Assembly: GCA_036399695.1 (NCBI GenBank) | Contig: DASWMP010000123.1 | Location: forward strand, 1-11,497 | Direction: 5' to 3' | DNA: 11,497 bases | Source: DASVEE01 sp036399695 | Lineage (GTDB): Bacteria > Acidobacteriota > Thermoanaerobaculia > Gp7-AA8 | Part shown: positions 1-8,024 of the stretch, piece by piece | How positions within the stretch are numbered: position 1 is the first letter of the stretch | Layout of the letters: every line of letters begins with the position of its first letter | Made by a program: the position numbers and the translations under genes | Notes under the pieces: generated by a model | The model's input: only the letters and a program-made list of their open reading frames with translations | Database searches by the model: none | Told to the model about the DNA's origin: nothing

Positions 1-81
1 TCCTACAACGAAAACGTCCGCCGAGGTCTGAATGTAGGACAGACACTCCTGTCTGTCAGCGCCCGCAGGCGCCGATTCATC
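1..81. repeat. REPIN/MITE-like palindromic element, copy A (partial, cut by window edge)
   Basis: The right arm contains GGACAGACA (37-45) and TGTCTGTC (50-57) around a 4-base loop. It is followed by a GC-rich palindromic end (GGCGCC at 68-73) and then GATTCATC (74-81). The same arm occurs in copies B and C. The first bases, TCCTACA (1-7), are complementary to TGTAGGA (33-39), so the window starts inside the left arm. Copies B and C have TCCCACA/TGTGGGA at these places, so both sides changed together in copy A. The element ends one base before the stop codon (83-85) of the TIR-STAND gene. No coding function is visible. Confidence 0.8.
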
Positions 82-82
82 G

Positions 83-3004
83 TCAGCGCGGCGTGATGAC
101 GGACGCCGCGTCGCGCAGCTCCTCGTCCCGCCGGTGGTAGCCGCAGCGCTCGATCAGCACGCGCGCCTTCTGCAGCTCCTCGCGCGCTTCATCGCGGTTC
201 TCGCGGAAGAAGAGGCGCGCGCGGTAGAGGTGGACGTCGGCGAGGTGAAGGCGCATCGGGCCACGCTCGGCGAGTTGCTGTGTTTCATCGAGATCGGCGC
301 GGGCGGCGGCGGGGTCGCCCTGCAGCGCGCGAAGCCAGGCACGCGTGAGCAGGCCGCGGGGAAGATCATCCATCGCCCCGGCTTGGCGAAGGCCGCGAAC
401 CGCCGCTTCAATCGGCCGATGCGCGCCGGCGAGTGCGGCGTTGCCGAGAATGGCACGAAGGAGCGCGGCGCGGCCGAGCGTGAGGTTGTCCAGCGCGGTA
501 TCCAGCACCCATTGGTTGCTGATGGCGATCTTCAACGCCGTCGCGGCGCGTCGCTCCGCGTCTGAAAGGGTCTGCGAGTCGCCGAGCTGCTCGTCCGGCC
601 CGAGGCATCGGCTCCACGCCGCGCGCTCGCTCCCGGCCAGCAGCAGGTCGCAGAACCTGAATCCTCGCGCCGAGTACAGCAACGGAGTGGCCGAAGCCTG
701 CTCCCGCTGCAGTGCCTCCGCCTCGCGGAATCTCTCACCGGCCTCCGCCACCCGCCCCGCCTGATGCAGCGCGTCGGCGTGCGTCGCGCGCATGACCATG
801 ATTACGAAGGGGGCTTCGCTTCGGTCCGCATGTTGAACCCCCTGCTCCGCATAACGGACGGCCGAGGGCACGTCCCCCAGCGTCAGCTCGAACTCGCTAA
901 GATTCCCGGCACTGGCGGCGGCATTTTCCCAGCTCTCGAGCGTTACGTCTGCCTCCAACGAGGCGCGCATCGGCTCACGGGCTTCGTCGAGACGGCCGAG
1001 GGCGCGCAGAAGGGAGGCTGCCTCACTTAGCAACCAGCTTTGAAACGCGCCTGTTAGATCCGCGGCAACCTCTTTCCACGGAACCGTGAAGAAACATCTC
1101 ACGGCGGCGAGATCCGCGCCGGTCAAGCCCAGCATCTTGCGACTGTAGAACGCATAGGGGCCGGACGTGCCGTGCAGAATGCGGTCGTGGTAAACCTCCT
1201 GTAATGTCTCCGCGGCTCGCAGGGCGTCGCATCCGTGTACGACCGCCTGATAGAGCGGCTGCAGGCCGTCGATGCCCTCGGGCCAGTTCGGCACGCTGTC
1301 GCGCAGATGCGCGTACAGCCGAGCGTGCGCCGCCCGCCACGCTTCCGGCACGCTCTCGCGAAGCCGTCGCCCGAAGTACTCACGGATTAGGGGGTGCGCG
1401 TCGAGCGCGGTTCCGGCCATGCGTCGCTCGGCGACAGCTTGCGGAGGTTGCGCATCGCCGGGCGCGACCTTTTGCTCGAACATCCTCCGCGCTTCCTCCT
1501 CGGTGTAACCGAAGACGCGAGGCGACTCCCACGGCTGCTCCTCCACGAAACCCAGTTGCACGAGGCGTTTCACAGCCACATTCCACTGCGCATCCGCCAA
1601 CGCCACGAGGGAATCCGTCAGCCCGCCGATGGCCGGAGCCTGGCGCAACGCGGCGAGGCAGTCGGGGGTGGCCGGCCGGTCGAAGAGTCCGAGCAGTCGC
1701 AGGATGGCCAACTCCACGTGGCGGCCGTCGCGGGCCAGCCACTCCTCGTAGGCCGCCATCACCCGGAAGGCGTGCCCGCTCGTTTCTTCGTAATCCGCCT
1801 CGTGCAGCGAAACGACATCGCGCTTGCGAATGTCTCCGCCGTGCGCCTCGGCAAGATATTTTCCGAGCAGCGTCAGCGTGAGCGCGTGTCCCTTCACGTC
1901 GCCGGCCAGCCTCTCGCGCTCCTCTGCAGTCCCGTGCACGCCGAGGTCCGCCAGCAGGCTCGCTCCCGCTTCGTTCGAGAGATGCGCGAGCTGCCACTGC
2001 GGGGCGGTCGTGCTCCGGAACGTATCGATGTCGGGGATCTCCTGCCGCGTGGTCACTACACAGAGCCCGCGATTGCGGCCGGCCAGGCCGCGCAGCAGCG
2101 CCGTCAGCGCCGGATCGCGCAGCTCCCCGGTCTTTGCGTCCTGCAGAGGCTCCAGCCCGTCGAGGATCAGCAGCGTGCGGTGCTCGGCGACGAGCTGCGC
2201 GAGCCGTTCCCCTTTCTGCCAGCCATCCGCCGCGCTCCCGGCCAGCGCGGGATCGCCGAAGAACTCCAGCGCCGTTTTCAGGAAGACTTCGCTGCTCCCC
2301 TCCCGATAGAAGGACCAGTCGAAGTAGAACTCGACGTCGTCGTACTTCGTCGCCGCCCAACGCGCGGCGAGCGTCGACTTGCCGACGCCGCCGAAGGCGA
2401 CGATCGTCACGACGTTCTTCTTCGTCTCGCTGTTCCACGCGGCATCGAGCAAGGCCAGATCGCTTTCGCGGCCGATGCAGCGGCCGGATGAGGGAAGGCG
2501 CGAAGCAGCGATCTTCCCCCGCTGCCGCGCGATGGTCTGCGGCGGTCCGCCGCCTTCCGCCGGGGCGGTACCGGCGATTCGAAGCAACTCCTCGCAGATC
2601 TCGTGCAGGATACGCTTGCGTTTAGCCTTCGGGAGCTCGGCAAGTGGTTGCGGAACTTTGTGCGCGGCCTGATACCGCGCGATTGCCGTCTGCTTATAAA
2701 GGCACGACCCCACATGAATCCAGAAGACGGTGAGCCCTTTGCTTTTGGCGGCGTCGAGCAGCGGCGGCAGCTCGTGTTTCGCGATGAACTCGGAGGCCAG
2801 GAAGTTGTCGCTCACGAGCAGCACGCCCACGCTCGCAGCCTGCAAGGCGGCGTCGATCTCCTCCCGCCAGTTCGCGCCCGTGGCGATCCTCGTGTCGGCC
2901 CAGAGATCCACGATGCCTGCCTGAACCGCGGGCGCGAGCATCGTCATCATCTCCTTCAGGAACTTCGAGTCCTTGTGACTGTAGCTGATGAAGATCTTCG
3001 CCAT
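83..3004 (-). CDS. TIR domain - NB-ARC (STAND) - TPR protein, probable anti-phage/abortive infection sensor
   Basis: This 973-aa cytoplasmic protein has three regions. Residues 1 to about 143 form a TIR domain: it opens KIFISYSHKD, and the Glu in KHELPPLL (E78) is at the place of the catalytic NADase Glu of TIR enzymes. Residues about 175-550 form a STAND ATPase: Walker A GGVGKST (205-211), Walker B LLILDGLEP (278-286), sensor-like CVVTTR (315-320), a GLPL-like segment GHALTLTLLGKYL (372-384), and an MHD-like DAHPLIREYF (535-544). Residues about 655-960 are helical TPR-like repeats, including LLRALGRLDEAREP and NLSEFELTLGD. In this family the C-terminal repeats sense a ligand, the NTPase oligomerises and the TIR domain depletes NAD+; that activity is inferred here. 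The ATG at 3004 starts the TIR fold exactly, but no Shine-Dalgarno sequence precedes it. The gene stands alone and repeat elements lie close on both sides, which suggests an accessory gene. Confidence 0.93.
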   Translation of the reverse strand: MAKIFISYSHKDSKFLKEMMTMLAPAVQAGIVDLWADTRIATGANWREEIDAALQAASVGVLLVSDNFLASEFIAKHELPPLLDAAKSKGLTVFWIHVGSCLYKQTAIARYQAAHKVPQPLAELPKAKRKRILHEICEELLRIAGTAPAEGGGPPQTIARQRGKIAASRLPSSGRCIGRESDLALLDAAWNSETKKNVVTIVAFGGVGKSTLAARWAATKYDDVEFYFDWSFYREGSSEVFLKTALEFFGDPALAGSAADGWQKGERLAQLVAEHRTLLILDGLEPLQDAKTGELRDPALTALLRGLAGRNRGLCVVTTRQEIPDIDTFRSTTAPQWQLAHLSNEAGASLLADLGVHGTAEERERLAGDVKGHALTLTLLGKYLAEAHGGDIRKRDVVSLHEADYEETSGHAFRVMAAYEEWLARDGRHVELAILRLLGLFDRPATPDCLAALRQAPAIGGLTDSLVALADAQWNVAVKRLVQLGFVEEQPWESPRVFGYTEEEARRMFEQKVAPGDAQPPQAVAERRMAGTALDAHPLIREYFGRRLRESVPEAWRAAHARLYAHLRDSVPNWPEGIDGLQPLYQAVVHGCDALRAAETLQEVYHDRILHGTSGPYAFYSRKMLGLTGADLAAVRCFFTVPWKEVAADLTGAFQSWLLSEAASLLRALGRLDEAREPMRASLEADVTLESWENAAASAGNLSEFELTLGDVPSAVRYAEQGVQHADRSEAPFVIMVMRATHADALHQAGRVAEAGERFREAEALQREQASATPLLYSARGFRFCDLLLAGSERAAWSRCLGPDEQLGDSQTLSDAERRAATALKIAISNQWVLDTALDNLTLGRAALLRAILGNAALAGAHRPIEAAVRGLRQAGAMDDLPRGLLTRAWLRALQGDPAAARADLDETQQLAERGPMRLHLADVHLYRARLFFRENRDEAREELQKARVLIERCGYHRRDEELRDAASVITPR

Positions 3005-3019
3005 TGCCGGGATGGACCA

Positions 3020-3048
3020 TAAATACCATCCGGGCGGCTAAACGGAAA
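3020..3048 (-). promoter_or_regulatory. Possible sigma70-type promoter for the TIR-STAND gene
   Basis: Read on the minus strand, TTTCCG (3043-3048) and TATTTA (3020-3025) are separated by 17 bp, and the -10-like box lies 15 bases before the ATG at 3004. Transcription would begin close to the start codon, giving a very short leader, which fits the absence of a Shine-Dalgarno sequence. Both boxes are weak matches and this was found by eye. Confidence 0.25.
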
Positions 3049-3110
3049 GACGCGGGTGCCGCCGGAGTTGGAGTGCCAAGCGACGATCGTGGATCAGGCG
3101 CAGGAATCTG

Positions 3111-3327
3111 GATGAATGGGCGCCTGCGGGCGCCGGACAGACAGGAGTGTCTGTCCCACATTCAGATCTCGCTGAGAACGTCGGTCATCCACGGCGCCGG
3201 GGTTTCAATGTGGGACAGACACTCTTGTCTGTCCCACATTCAGATCTCGCTGAGAATGTCGGTCACCCGCGGGCGCCAGGCTTCAATGTGGGACAGACAC
3301 TCTTGTCTGTCCGCGCCCGCAGGCGCC
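3111..3327. repeat. REPIN/MITE-like element, copy B, with a 78-bp tandem duplication
   Basis: The left arm begins GATGAAT (3111-3117), followed by the GGCGCC-type GC-rich end and a hairpin with arms 3135-3143 and 3148-3156. The right arm is its inverted counterpart, ending in GGCGCC (3322-3327). Between them lies a 78-bp unit present twice: CCCACATTCAGATCTCGCTG begins at 3155 and again at 3233. Each unit carries another copy of the same hairpin (3213-3234 and 3291-3312), so there are three hairpins in all. Open frames across this region are repeat translations and not genes. The terminal sequence GATTCATC seen at the end of copy A is missing on the right side here. Confidence 0.85.
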
Positions 3328-3341
3328 CGCTGCCGCCCAAC

Positions 3342-3372
3342 AAAAAAGCCTCGAGCTTGCGCCCGAGGCTTT
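3342..3372 (-). terminator. Rho-independent terminator of the peptidase-peptide operon
   Basis: On the minus strand, AAAGCCTCG (3372-3364) and its perfect complement CGAGGCTTT (3353-3345) form a 9-bp stem around a 10-base loop. The stem runs into a T-run (complement of the A6 at 3342-3347). It lies 21 bases beyond the stop codon of the 52-aa peptide gene, so it should end the operon transcript. Confidence 0.9.
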
Positions 3373-3393
3373 CGTTGATTCGATCGAAACAAC

Positions 3394-3552
3394 TTACGAG
3401 CTGATCGGACCCTGCGGGCAGAGGCCCGCGTTCGACTTGGCCGGAGGGCGTGGGGCGCAGACGGCGGCCATCACCTCGAGCGGCTCGCGCGACACGATCT
3501 TCGGTGCTTCGTACCGCTTCTTGCGGCGGGTTTCCCTCGGCTCGTTGTTCAT
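3394..3552 (-). CDS. 52-aa Cys-containing peptide, candidate precursor peptide
   Basis: The product is 52 aa. It has a highly charged N-terminus (ETRRKKRYEAPKI), the segment REPLEVMAAVC, and a small, Pro/Gly/Ser-rich tail with a second Cys (SNAGLCPQGPISS). The Cys are C32 and C45. There is no signal peptide or membrane segment. The basic Tyr-x-x-Pro start followed by an EPLE-type stretch and a short Cys-containing tail resembles small precursor peptides of modified-peptide clusters, but I cannot assign a family. The ATG at 3552 is preferred over an in-frame start at 3594 because AGGAG (complement of 3559-3563) lies 6 bases before it, whereas the longer form would begin inside the peptidase gene. 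The peptidase stop codon is 16 bases upstream and a terminator follows, so the gene is real and probably translated together with the peptidase. Function is unknown. Confidence 0.8.
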   Translation of the reverse strand: MNNEPRETRRKKRYEAPKIVSREPLEVMAAVCAPRPPAKSNAGLCPQGPISS

Positions 3553-3558
3553 CAAACT

Positions 3559-3563
3559 CTCCT
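3559..3563 (-). promoter_or_regulatory. Ribosome binding site of the 52-aa peptide gene
   Basis: AGGAG on the minus strand lies 6 bases before the ATG at 3552, in a purine-rich run that starts directly at the TGA of the peptidase gene (3569-3571). It fixes the start of the short gene and suggests re-initiation by ribosomes finishing the peptidase. Confidence 0.85.
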
Positions 3564-3568
3564 CTTCC

Positions 3569-6500
3569 TCACTCCCCTGAGCGTGAACGCGCACCCGTGC
3601 CCGCGCTTTCGGCCGGCAGCGACAGACGCGCGGCCGGATCGCCGAGCAGCAGGTAGACGCTGCCGGTGTCGCCGAGGCCCGGCGTCGTTGCGAGCGACTG
3701 TACGACGAGATCGCCGATGCGCGACTGCGGATTCTTTGCCGCGAGCTGCGTGAACGTCCGCTGCAGCTCCGAGGCGTTCGAATGTACCGACAGTCCCGAC
3801 GACGAGAAGACCGCGAGCGCGCCGGCGTTCGGCGTACGCGTGAGCGCCGCGCCGAGCGACTCGACGAACCCGATCTCGAAGCGGTTGATGGTGCACGTCA
3901 TGGCGATCAGCATCGGCAACGGACCGGTGGACGTCAACCCCGCCGCGTCCTCGGTCGTCAGCAGCGACGCGTTCGAAAGCCGGTCGAGACCACCATGTCC
4001 GACGAAGCTCACGAGCGGCGTGCCGCTCTTCCATGCGTCGATGAGCGAGGTTCGTGCCGCCTCGCCGCCGAGCGCGTCGACGTAAACGCGCGTCGCCGGA
4101 CGGCCGCTCATCGGCGTCTCGGCCAGCTCGCTGGCGCGGCGGAAGTCGGCGCCGCGGTCGACACCGTCAGCGCTGAAGACCACCGGCGCGTTCGAGTTCT
4201 TGTTCCGCTCCGCCTTCTCCACCTTGGCGATGTAGGCCAGCAGCTCGTCGTTCGTCGAGACCGGGATACGGCCGAGCGCGACGTCGGGCAGCCCGTCGCC
4301 CGTGCGGTCGGCGTACAGCGAATCGGCGGCGAAGATCCCTTCGGACGTCTTCGCCAGGATCGGCGGGAAGAGCCCCGCATCCGTGGCGATGCCGCGGTAG
4401 TCGTTCGAGCCGCCGCCGGCGAGGACGACGTACTTCGGCGCTTTGTCCCAGCCGGCCGTGGAGGCGATGAAAGCGCGGATGGCGTGCGGCGTCGCGTTAC
4501 CGCCGCTGAATTCGTCGTAGATCTGATCGAGGTCGGCGACGAACGGCGTCAACCCGTCGCGCTGACGCATCGTGGCCAGCGCCTCGGCGCCGCTGCGCAG
4601 CTCCGGCGCCGTCACGATGAGGTAATCGGCGCGCTGGCGCTTCTTCAGCGTCAGTTCTTCCGCGCCGCGTAGCGACGAGGGGGCGATGAAGCCGCTCTCG
4701 TCCGAAAGGTAGAGCGACTTCGAAGGGGCGACGAAGGCGCTGCCGCCCGTCTGCACGAGCGAAGGACGGAGGCGGTTGTTGACGTCGAGGACGACCGGCG
4801 CGCCGTTGAACGGACCGGCCGCGACGGGGCTCCCCTTGGCGACGTTCAGCTCCAGGCGGCCGTTCTCCGGACGCGGGTTGCGCTTGTAGCGCAGCTCGAA
4901 ACCGTCGACGTAGATGAGGTCGAACGACGCGCCCGAAGCGAGCACCCCCTCGACTTCCAGGTCGTTCGCACCGTCGCGCAGCACCTGCGGCGGCACGGCG
5001 AACGTGGCCGTCGACGGCGCGAGCGACGTCCACTCCGTCTCACCGACCGGCACGCCGTTCAGCTTCACGACCGCGCGATGGCTGGCGCCGGCGAGCGCGC
5101 CCTGGAGGCGGACGACGAGCGTCGCGCCGTCGGACGAGGCGAGGTCGCTCGCGTTCAGCGCGAACGTCTTGCGGCCGTAATCCGGATCGCCGCTCAGGAT
5201 GAAGTCCCAGAACCAGTAATCGCTCTCCGGGTCGAGCGGCAGGATCGTCGCCGGGAAGGCGTCGGTCTCGAGGTCCTTCGTGGCGATGTAAGCCGAGGGC
5301 GCGGCGCTCGTGGCGGCGGCCGGGACGACAGTCATCTGCGTCCCCTTCGCCAACTCGATGCGGTAGACGCGCTCGGTGCTGTAGTTCGTGTCGTTCTTTT
5401 CGCCGAAGAAGAGGATGGCGTCGTTGTTCGCCGAAGGCGTCCACGCCACCTCTTTCCCGAGGCTCGTCACCATCACGCCGCCCTTGCGGATCTCTCTGGC
5501 GACGGAATCGGCCGTGACGTTCAGTTCGGCGGCGAGCTGGGCGGCGGTGACGCGGACGATGCCGGTCGTCGAAACGCCGGCCATCACGGCCACCGGCCTG
5601 CCCTTCTTCGCCTTGGCCTGCTTCGTCGCGCGGACCTTGTCCTTGCGCGGCTCGCGGCTGAAGTCGCCGGTGGCCGGACCCTCGGCGGCGTTGCCGCGCG
5701 AGCCGAACGGACCGTAATGCTGCGTCTTGCCGTTGGCCGTCACTTCCTCGAGCACGTACATGGCGCCGTCGTCACGGTTGTCGGAGTCGACGAAGCGATA
5801 GCGGCCACCCTGCGGCGCGCCGACGTTCGCCGGCAGCAGCTTGCGGTTGGCCTTCACGAGCTGGCCGCGCTCGAGACGATGAATGTTGAAGCCGACGGTG
5901 CCGATCTCCGACGCCGTCTTCCATTCGAGGACCGTCTTGCCGCCGCGCACCGCGACGTCGAACGACGACAGCAGCACCGGCGTGACCAGTCCCTGGGTGA
6001 TGGCCAGCTCGCAGACCGGGCCGGCGAGGTAGGTCGCACGAGCCTGCGTCGTGTTGCCGGTCTCGTCGACGAAGCGGGCGCGCGTGCCGTTGCCGGACGC
6101 CGGGGTGGCGGTCACGGGGAGACGCTGCCCTGCCGACGTCGGCGTGACCGTGACGTCGTAGGCCATGATCGCCGTGACGCCGGCATTGACCGTGCCGGGG
6201 TTCCAGGTGATGTTGCCGGTACCGCCGACCGCGGGCTGCGAGACGATCGTGCCCTGAGCGACGAGCGCATTGCCGCCATAGACCACGCCGGCGCCCGGCA
6301 CGTTGGCCGTGACGATGTTCGTCGGCGTGCTGAAGTTGATCGGCCAGGCCGACGGATTCACGACGCGCACCGTGACGGTGTAGGTGTACGAACCGCCCAC
6401 CTGGGGGATCGCGCCCGACTTCGAGCGCACTTCCTGGTCGATGTACGGCTTGGCTGGCGCCGTGCCGGCGTCGTTCGGCAGGTAGATCCGGAAGGCGTTC

Positions 6501-7936
6501 GCCGCCGGATTGGACGTCGGCGGATTGGCGGCCGCGGCGTAGCTCGTGTCGTAGATGGTGGCGTAGTTGCCGTTCACGCCAGGCGACAGGTAGGAGCTGA
6601 TCGTGGCGCCGAGCTGCCAGATGCCGTAATCGTCCGCGTACTGATCGGTCGTCCAGCCGGTGACCGGGTCGCGGTTCCAGACGTCGGTGCCGGAGAGCGT
6701 CCCGGAGGCGAGCGTCTGCGTAAACGTCCCGGTGCGGCTCGTGTAGACCATCGAGCCCGTATTGCCGTTGTTCGCATCGACGTCGAAGTCATTGTGACCG
6801 CAGGAGCAGCCGGACGTGACGTACGGATGCAGCGTGTACGCACGGCTGGAGGTGCCGGACCCCGGCGGATTGATGCCGAGCGAGATGAACGAGTCGGCGT
6901 ACAGGTTGAACTCGGTGCCGCCCGCGGTGGAGTCGCCGTCGTGCGCCCGGATGCCGAAGGCGTTGATGTCGTCGCCCTGCCCGGCTATGACCGCGTCCGA
7001 CATGTCGATCCGCACTTCCCAGTGACCCGGCGTCACGCTGTCCGTGATCTGCACGTTGTCGAAGACGATGCGGTCGTTGTTGCCAAAACCGCTGATCGTG
7101 GAGAACCGGATGCGCGTATTGGTGGCAATGAAGCTCGTGATGTCGAAGCTGGCCGTACCGGCGGTGTTGCCGGAGTACGTCTGCAGCGTGGTCCAGCTTC
7201 CACCACCATTGCCCGAGACCTCGACGCGAAACTGATCGCCGGCTTCGAGGCCCTGAGGTGTGTACGAAAAGGTGAAGGTGGCGGTGGTGAAGGCGGCGAT
7301 GCTCGCCTGGCGAGTGGCCTGGCGGCCATTGTTGTCTTCGAGCAGGAGCCCGCCGCCAGTAACCCGGACATCTCCGGCGGTCGCACTGGCGTCGTCGTCG
7401 GTGTCGAACCAGTTGTTGCCCCAGTTCACCGTCCCGTTGTTGTTGGTGTAGGCGTTGGCGCTGAAGGTGTCGAGGACGTAGGTATCGCCGCCGCCGTCGT
7501 AGAGGTTGAGCCACGCGTTGTCGCTGCCCACCGGCTGGGTCGCATCGCCGACCGTGAAGTCGGTCGTCCGCAAGGTGCCGTTCGGACTGTAGAGCGTGTA
7601 GTTGGCGGTGGTGTTGTACGCACCGCGCTCACGATCGCGCCCGGCCGAATCCTCGGTGTTCCCGCCCAGACCGATGTCGGCATCGAAGATGTCGATCACG
7701 AGGCGGCGCTGATTCGGCGGCACCTCGACGTAGTAGCGGTAGAACGTATCCAGCGCCACCGCTGGCGACGTGTCGTTGTCGGAGACGAAGTCACCGAAAT
7801 CCGTACCCGCGCTTGCACCTTGTGGAGTGTGGAGACGGGTGGTGCCGGTCGATGCCGCGTTCAACGAAACCACGAACACGACGGACAGGCCGGCGGCAAG
7901 AAATCGGCGTATTTCTCTAGTGAAATATGGACGCAT
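3569..7936 (-). CDS. Large secreted C25 (gingipain-like) cysteine peptidase
   Basis: The product has 1455 aa from the ATG at 7936, which has GAGGTG (complement of 7942-7947) 5 bases upstream; an earlier in-frame start at 7963 has no such site. Residues 1 to about 28 form a Sec signal peptide (RRFLAAGLSVVFVVSLNAAS). Next comes a β-rich region: a jelly-roll-like segment at about 155-300 (IRFSTISGFGNNDRIVFDNV), a CSCGHNDFD motif (C377, C379), and a DUF11-like β-sandwich at about 520-640. An FN3-like domain follows at about 650-750 (LEWKTASEIGTVGFNIHR), then a pro-region-like stretch. The C25 caspase-fold domain covers about 1100-1445. Its catalytic residues are present: His1314 in FVGHGG and Cys1348 in MTCTIN, 34 residues apart as in gingipains. 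Family members cut after Arg or Lys. No type IX sorting domain, PEP-CTERM or other anchor follows the catalytic domain. The product is probably released or periplasmic. Its substrate is unknown; the downstream peptide is one possibility. Confidence 0.9.
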   Translation of the reverse strand: MRPYFTREIRRFLAAGLSVVFVVSLNAASTGTTRLHTPQGASAGTDFGDFVSDNDTSPAVALDTFYRYYVEVPPNQRRLVIDIFDADIGLGGNTEDSAGRDRERGAYNTTANYTLYSPNGTLRTTDFTVGDATQPVGSDNAWLNLYDGGGDTYVLDTFSANAYTNNNGTVNWGNNWFDTDDDASATAGDVRVTGGGLLLEDNNGRQATRQASIAAFTTATFTFSYTPQGLEAGDQFRVEVSGNGGGSWTTLQTYSGNTAGTASFDITSFIATNTRIRFSTISGFGNNDRIVFDNVQITDSVTPGHWEVRIDMSDAVIAGQGDDINAFGIRAHDGDSTAGGTEFNLYADSFISLGINPPGSGTSSRAYTLHPYVTSGCSCGHNDFDVDANNGNTGSMVYTSRTGTFTQTLASGTLSGTDVWNRDPVTGWTTDQYADDYGIWQLGATISSYLSPGVNGNYATIYDTSYAAAANPPTSNPAANAFRIYLPNDAGTAPAKPYIDQEVRSKSGAIPQVGGSYTYTVTVRVVNPSAWPINFSTPTNIVTANVPGAGVVYGGNALVAQGTIVSQPAVGGTGNITWNPGTVNAGVTAIMAYDVTVTPTSAGQRLPVTATPASGNGTRARFVDETGNTTQARATYLAGPVCELAITQGLVTPVLLSSFDVAVRGGKTVLEWKTASEIGTVGFNIHRLERGQLVKANRKLLPANVGAPQGGRYRFVDSDNRDDGAMYVLEEVTANGKTQHYGPFGSRGNAAEGPATGDFSREPRKDKVRATKQAKAKKGRPVAVMAGVSTTGIVRVTAAQLAAELNVTADSVAREIRKGGVMVTSLGKEVAWTPSANNDAILFFGEKNDTNYSTERVYRIELAKGTQMTVVPAAATSAAPSAYIATKDLETDAFPATILPLDPESDYWFWDFILSGDPDYGRKTFALNASDLASSDGATLVVRLQGALAGASHRAVVKLNGVPVGETEWTSLAPSTATFAVPPQVLRDGANDLEVEGVLASGASFDLIYVDGFELRYKRNPRPENGRLELNVAKGSPVAAGPFNGAPVVLDVNNRLRPSLVQTGGSAFVAPSKSLYLSDESGFIAPSSLRGAEELTLKKRQRADYLIVTAPELRSGAEALATMRQRDGLTPFVADLDQIYDEFSGGNATPHAIRAFIASTAGWDKAPKYVVLAGGGSNDYRGIATDAGLFPPILAKTSEGIFAADSLYADRTGDGLPDVALGRIPVSTNDELLAYIAKVEKAERNKNSNAPVVFSADGVDRGADFRRASELAETPMSGRPATRVYVDALGGEAARTSLIDAWKSGTPLVSFVGHGGLDRLSNASLLTTEDAAGLTSTGPLPMLIAMTCTINRFEIGFVESLGAALTRTPNAGALAVFSSSGLSVHSNASELQRTFTQLAAKNPQSRIGDLVVQSLATTPGLGDTGSVYLLLGDPAARLSLPAESAGTGARSRSGE

Positions 7937-7941
7937 AGCGA

Positions 7942-7947
7942 CACCTC
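7942..7947 (-). promoter_or_regulatory. Ribosome binding site of the C25 peptidase gene
   Basis: GAGGTG on the minus strand, 5 bases before the ATG at 7936, supports that start over the one at 7963. The 88-bp gap to the upstream nucleotidyltransferase gene has no clear terminator hairpin, so read-through is plausible. No convincing separate promoter was seen in this gap. Confidence 0.7.
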
Positions 7948-8024
7948 GGACGTTGCTGAGCACTCGTGATAATGGCAGAAGCGTCAGAAAAATGTCGGAG
8001 TGCCGCTATTTATTCGTACGCTCG

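Noticed and set aside
3004..3404. Plus-strand open frames across the copy B element
   Set aside because: They translate the 78-bp duplicated hairpin repeats (MWDRHSCLS repeated) and have no independent support.
3394..3552. Lasso peptide precursor
   Set aside because: No clear Gly-start core with an acidic ring residue at position 7 to 9, and no B or C biosynthesis protein in the window.
3394..3594. Longer 66-aa form of the short peptide
   Set aside because: Its start lies inside the peptidase gene and has no ribosome binding site; the ATG at 3552 has a good one.
5078..7969. A 963-codon open frame on the plus strand opposite the C25 peptidase gene
   Set aside because: It is rich in Arg, Gly, Val and Asp without domains, as expected for the antisense of a GC-rich gene with strong codon bias. 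The minus-strand frame has a signal peptide, modules and catalytic residues.
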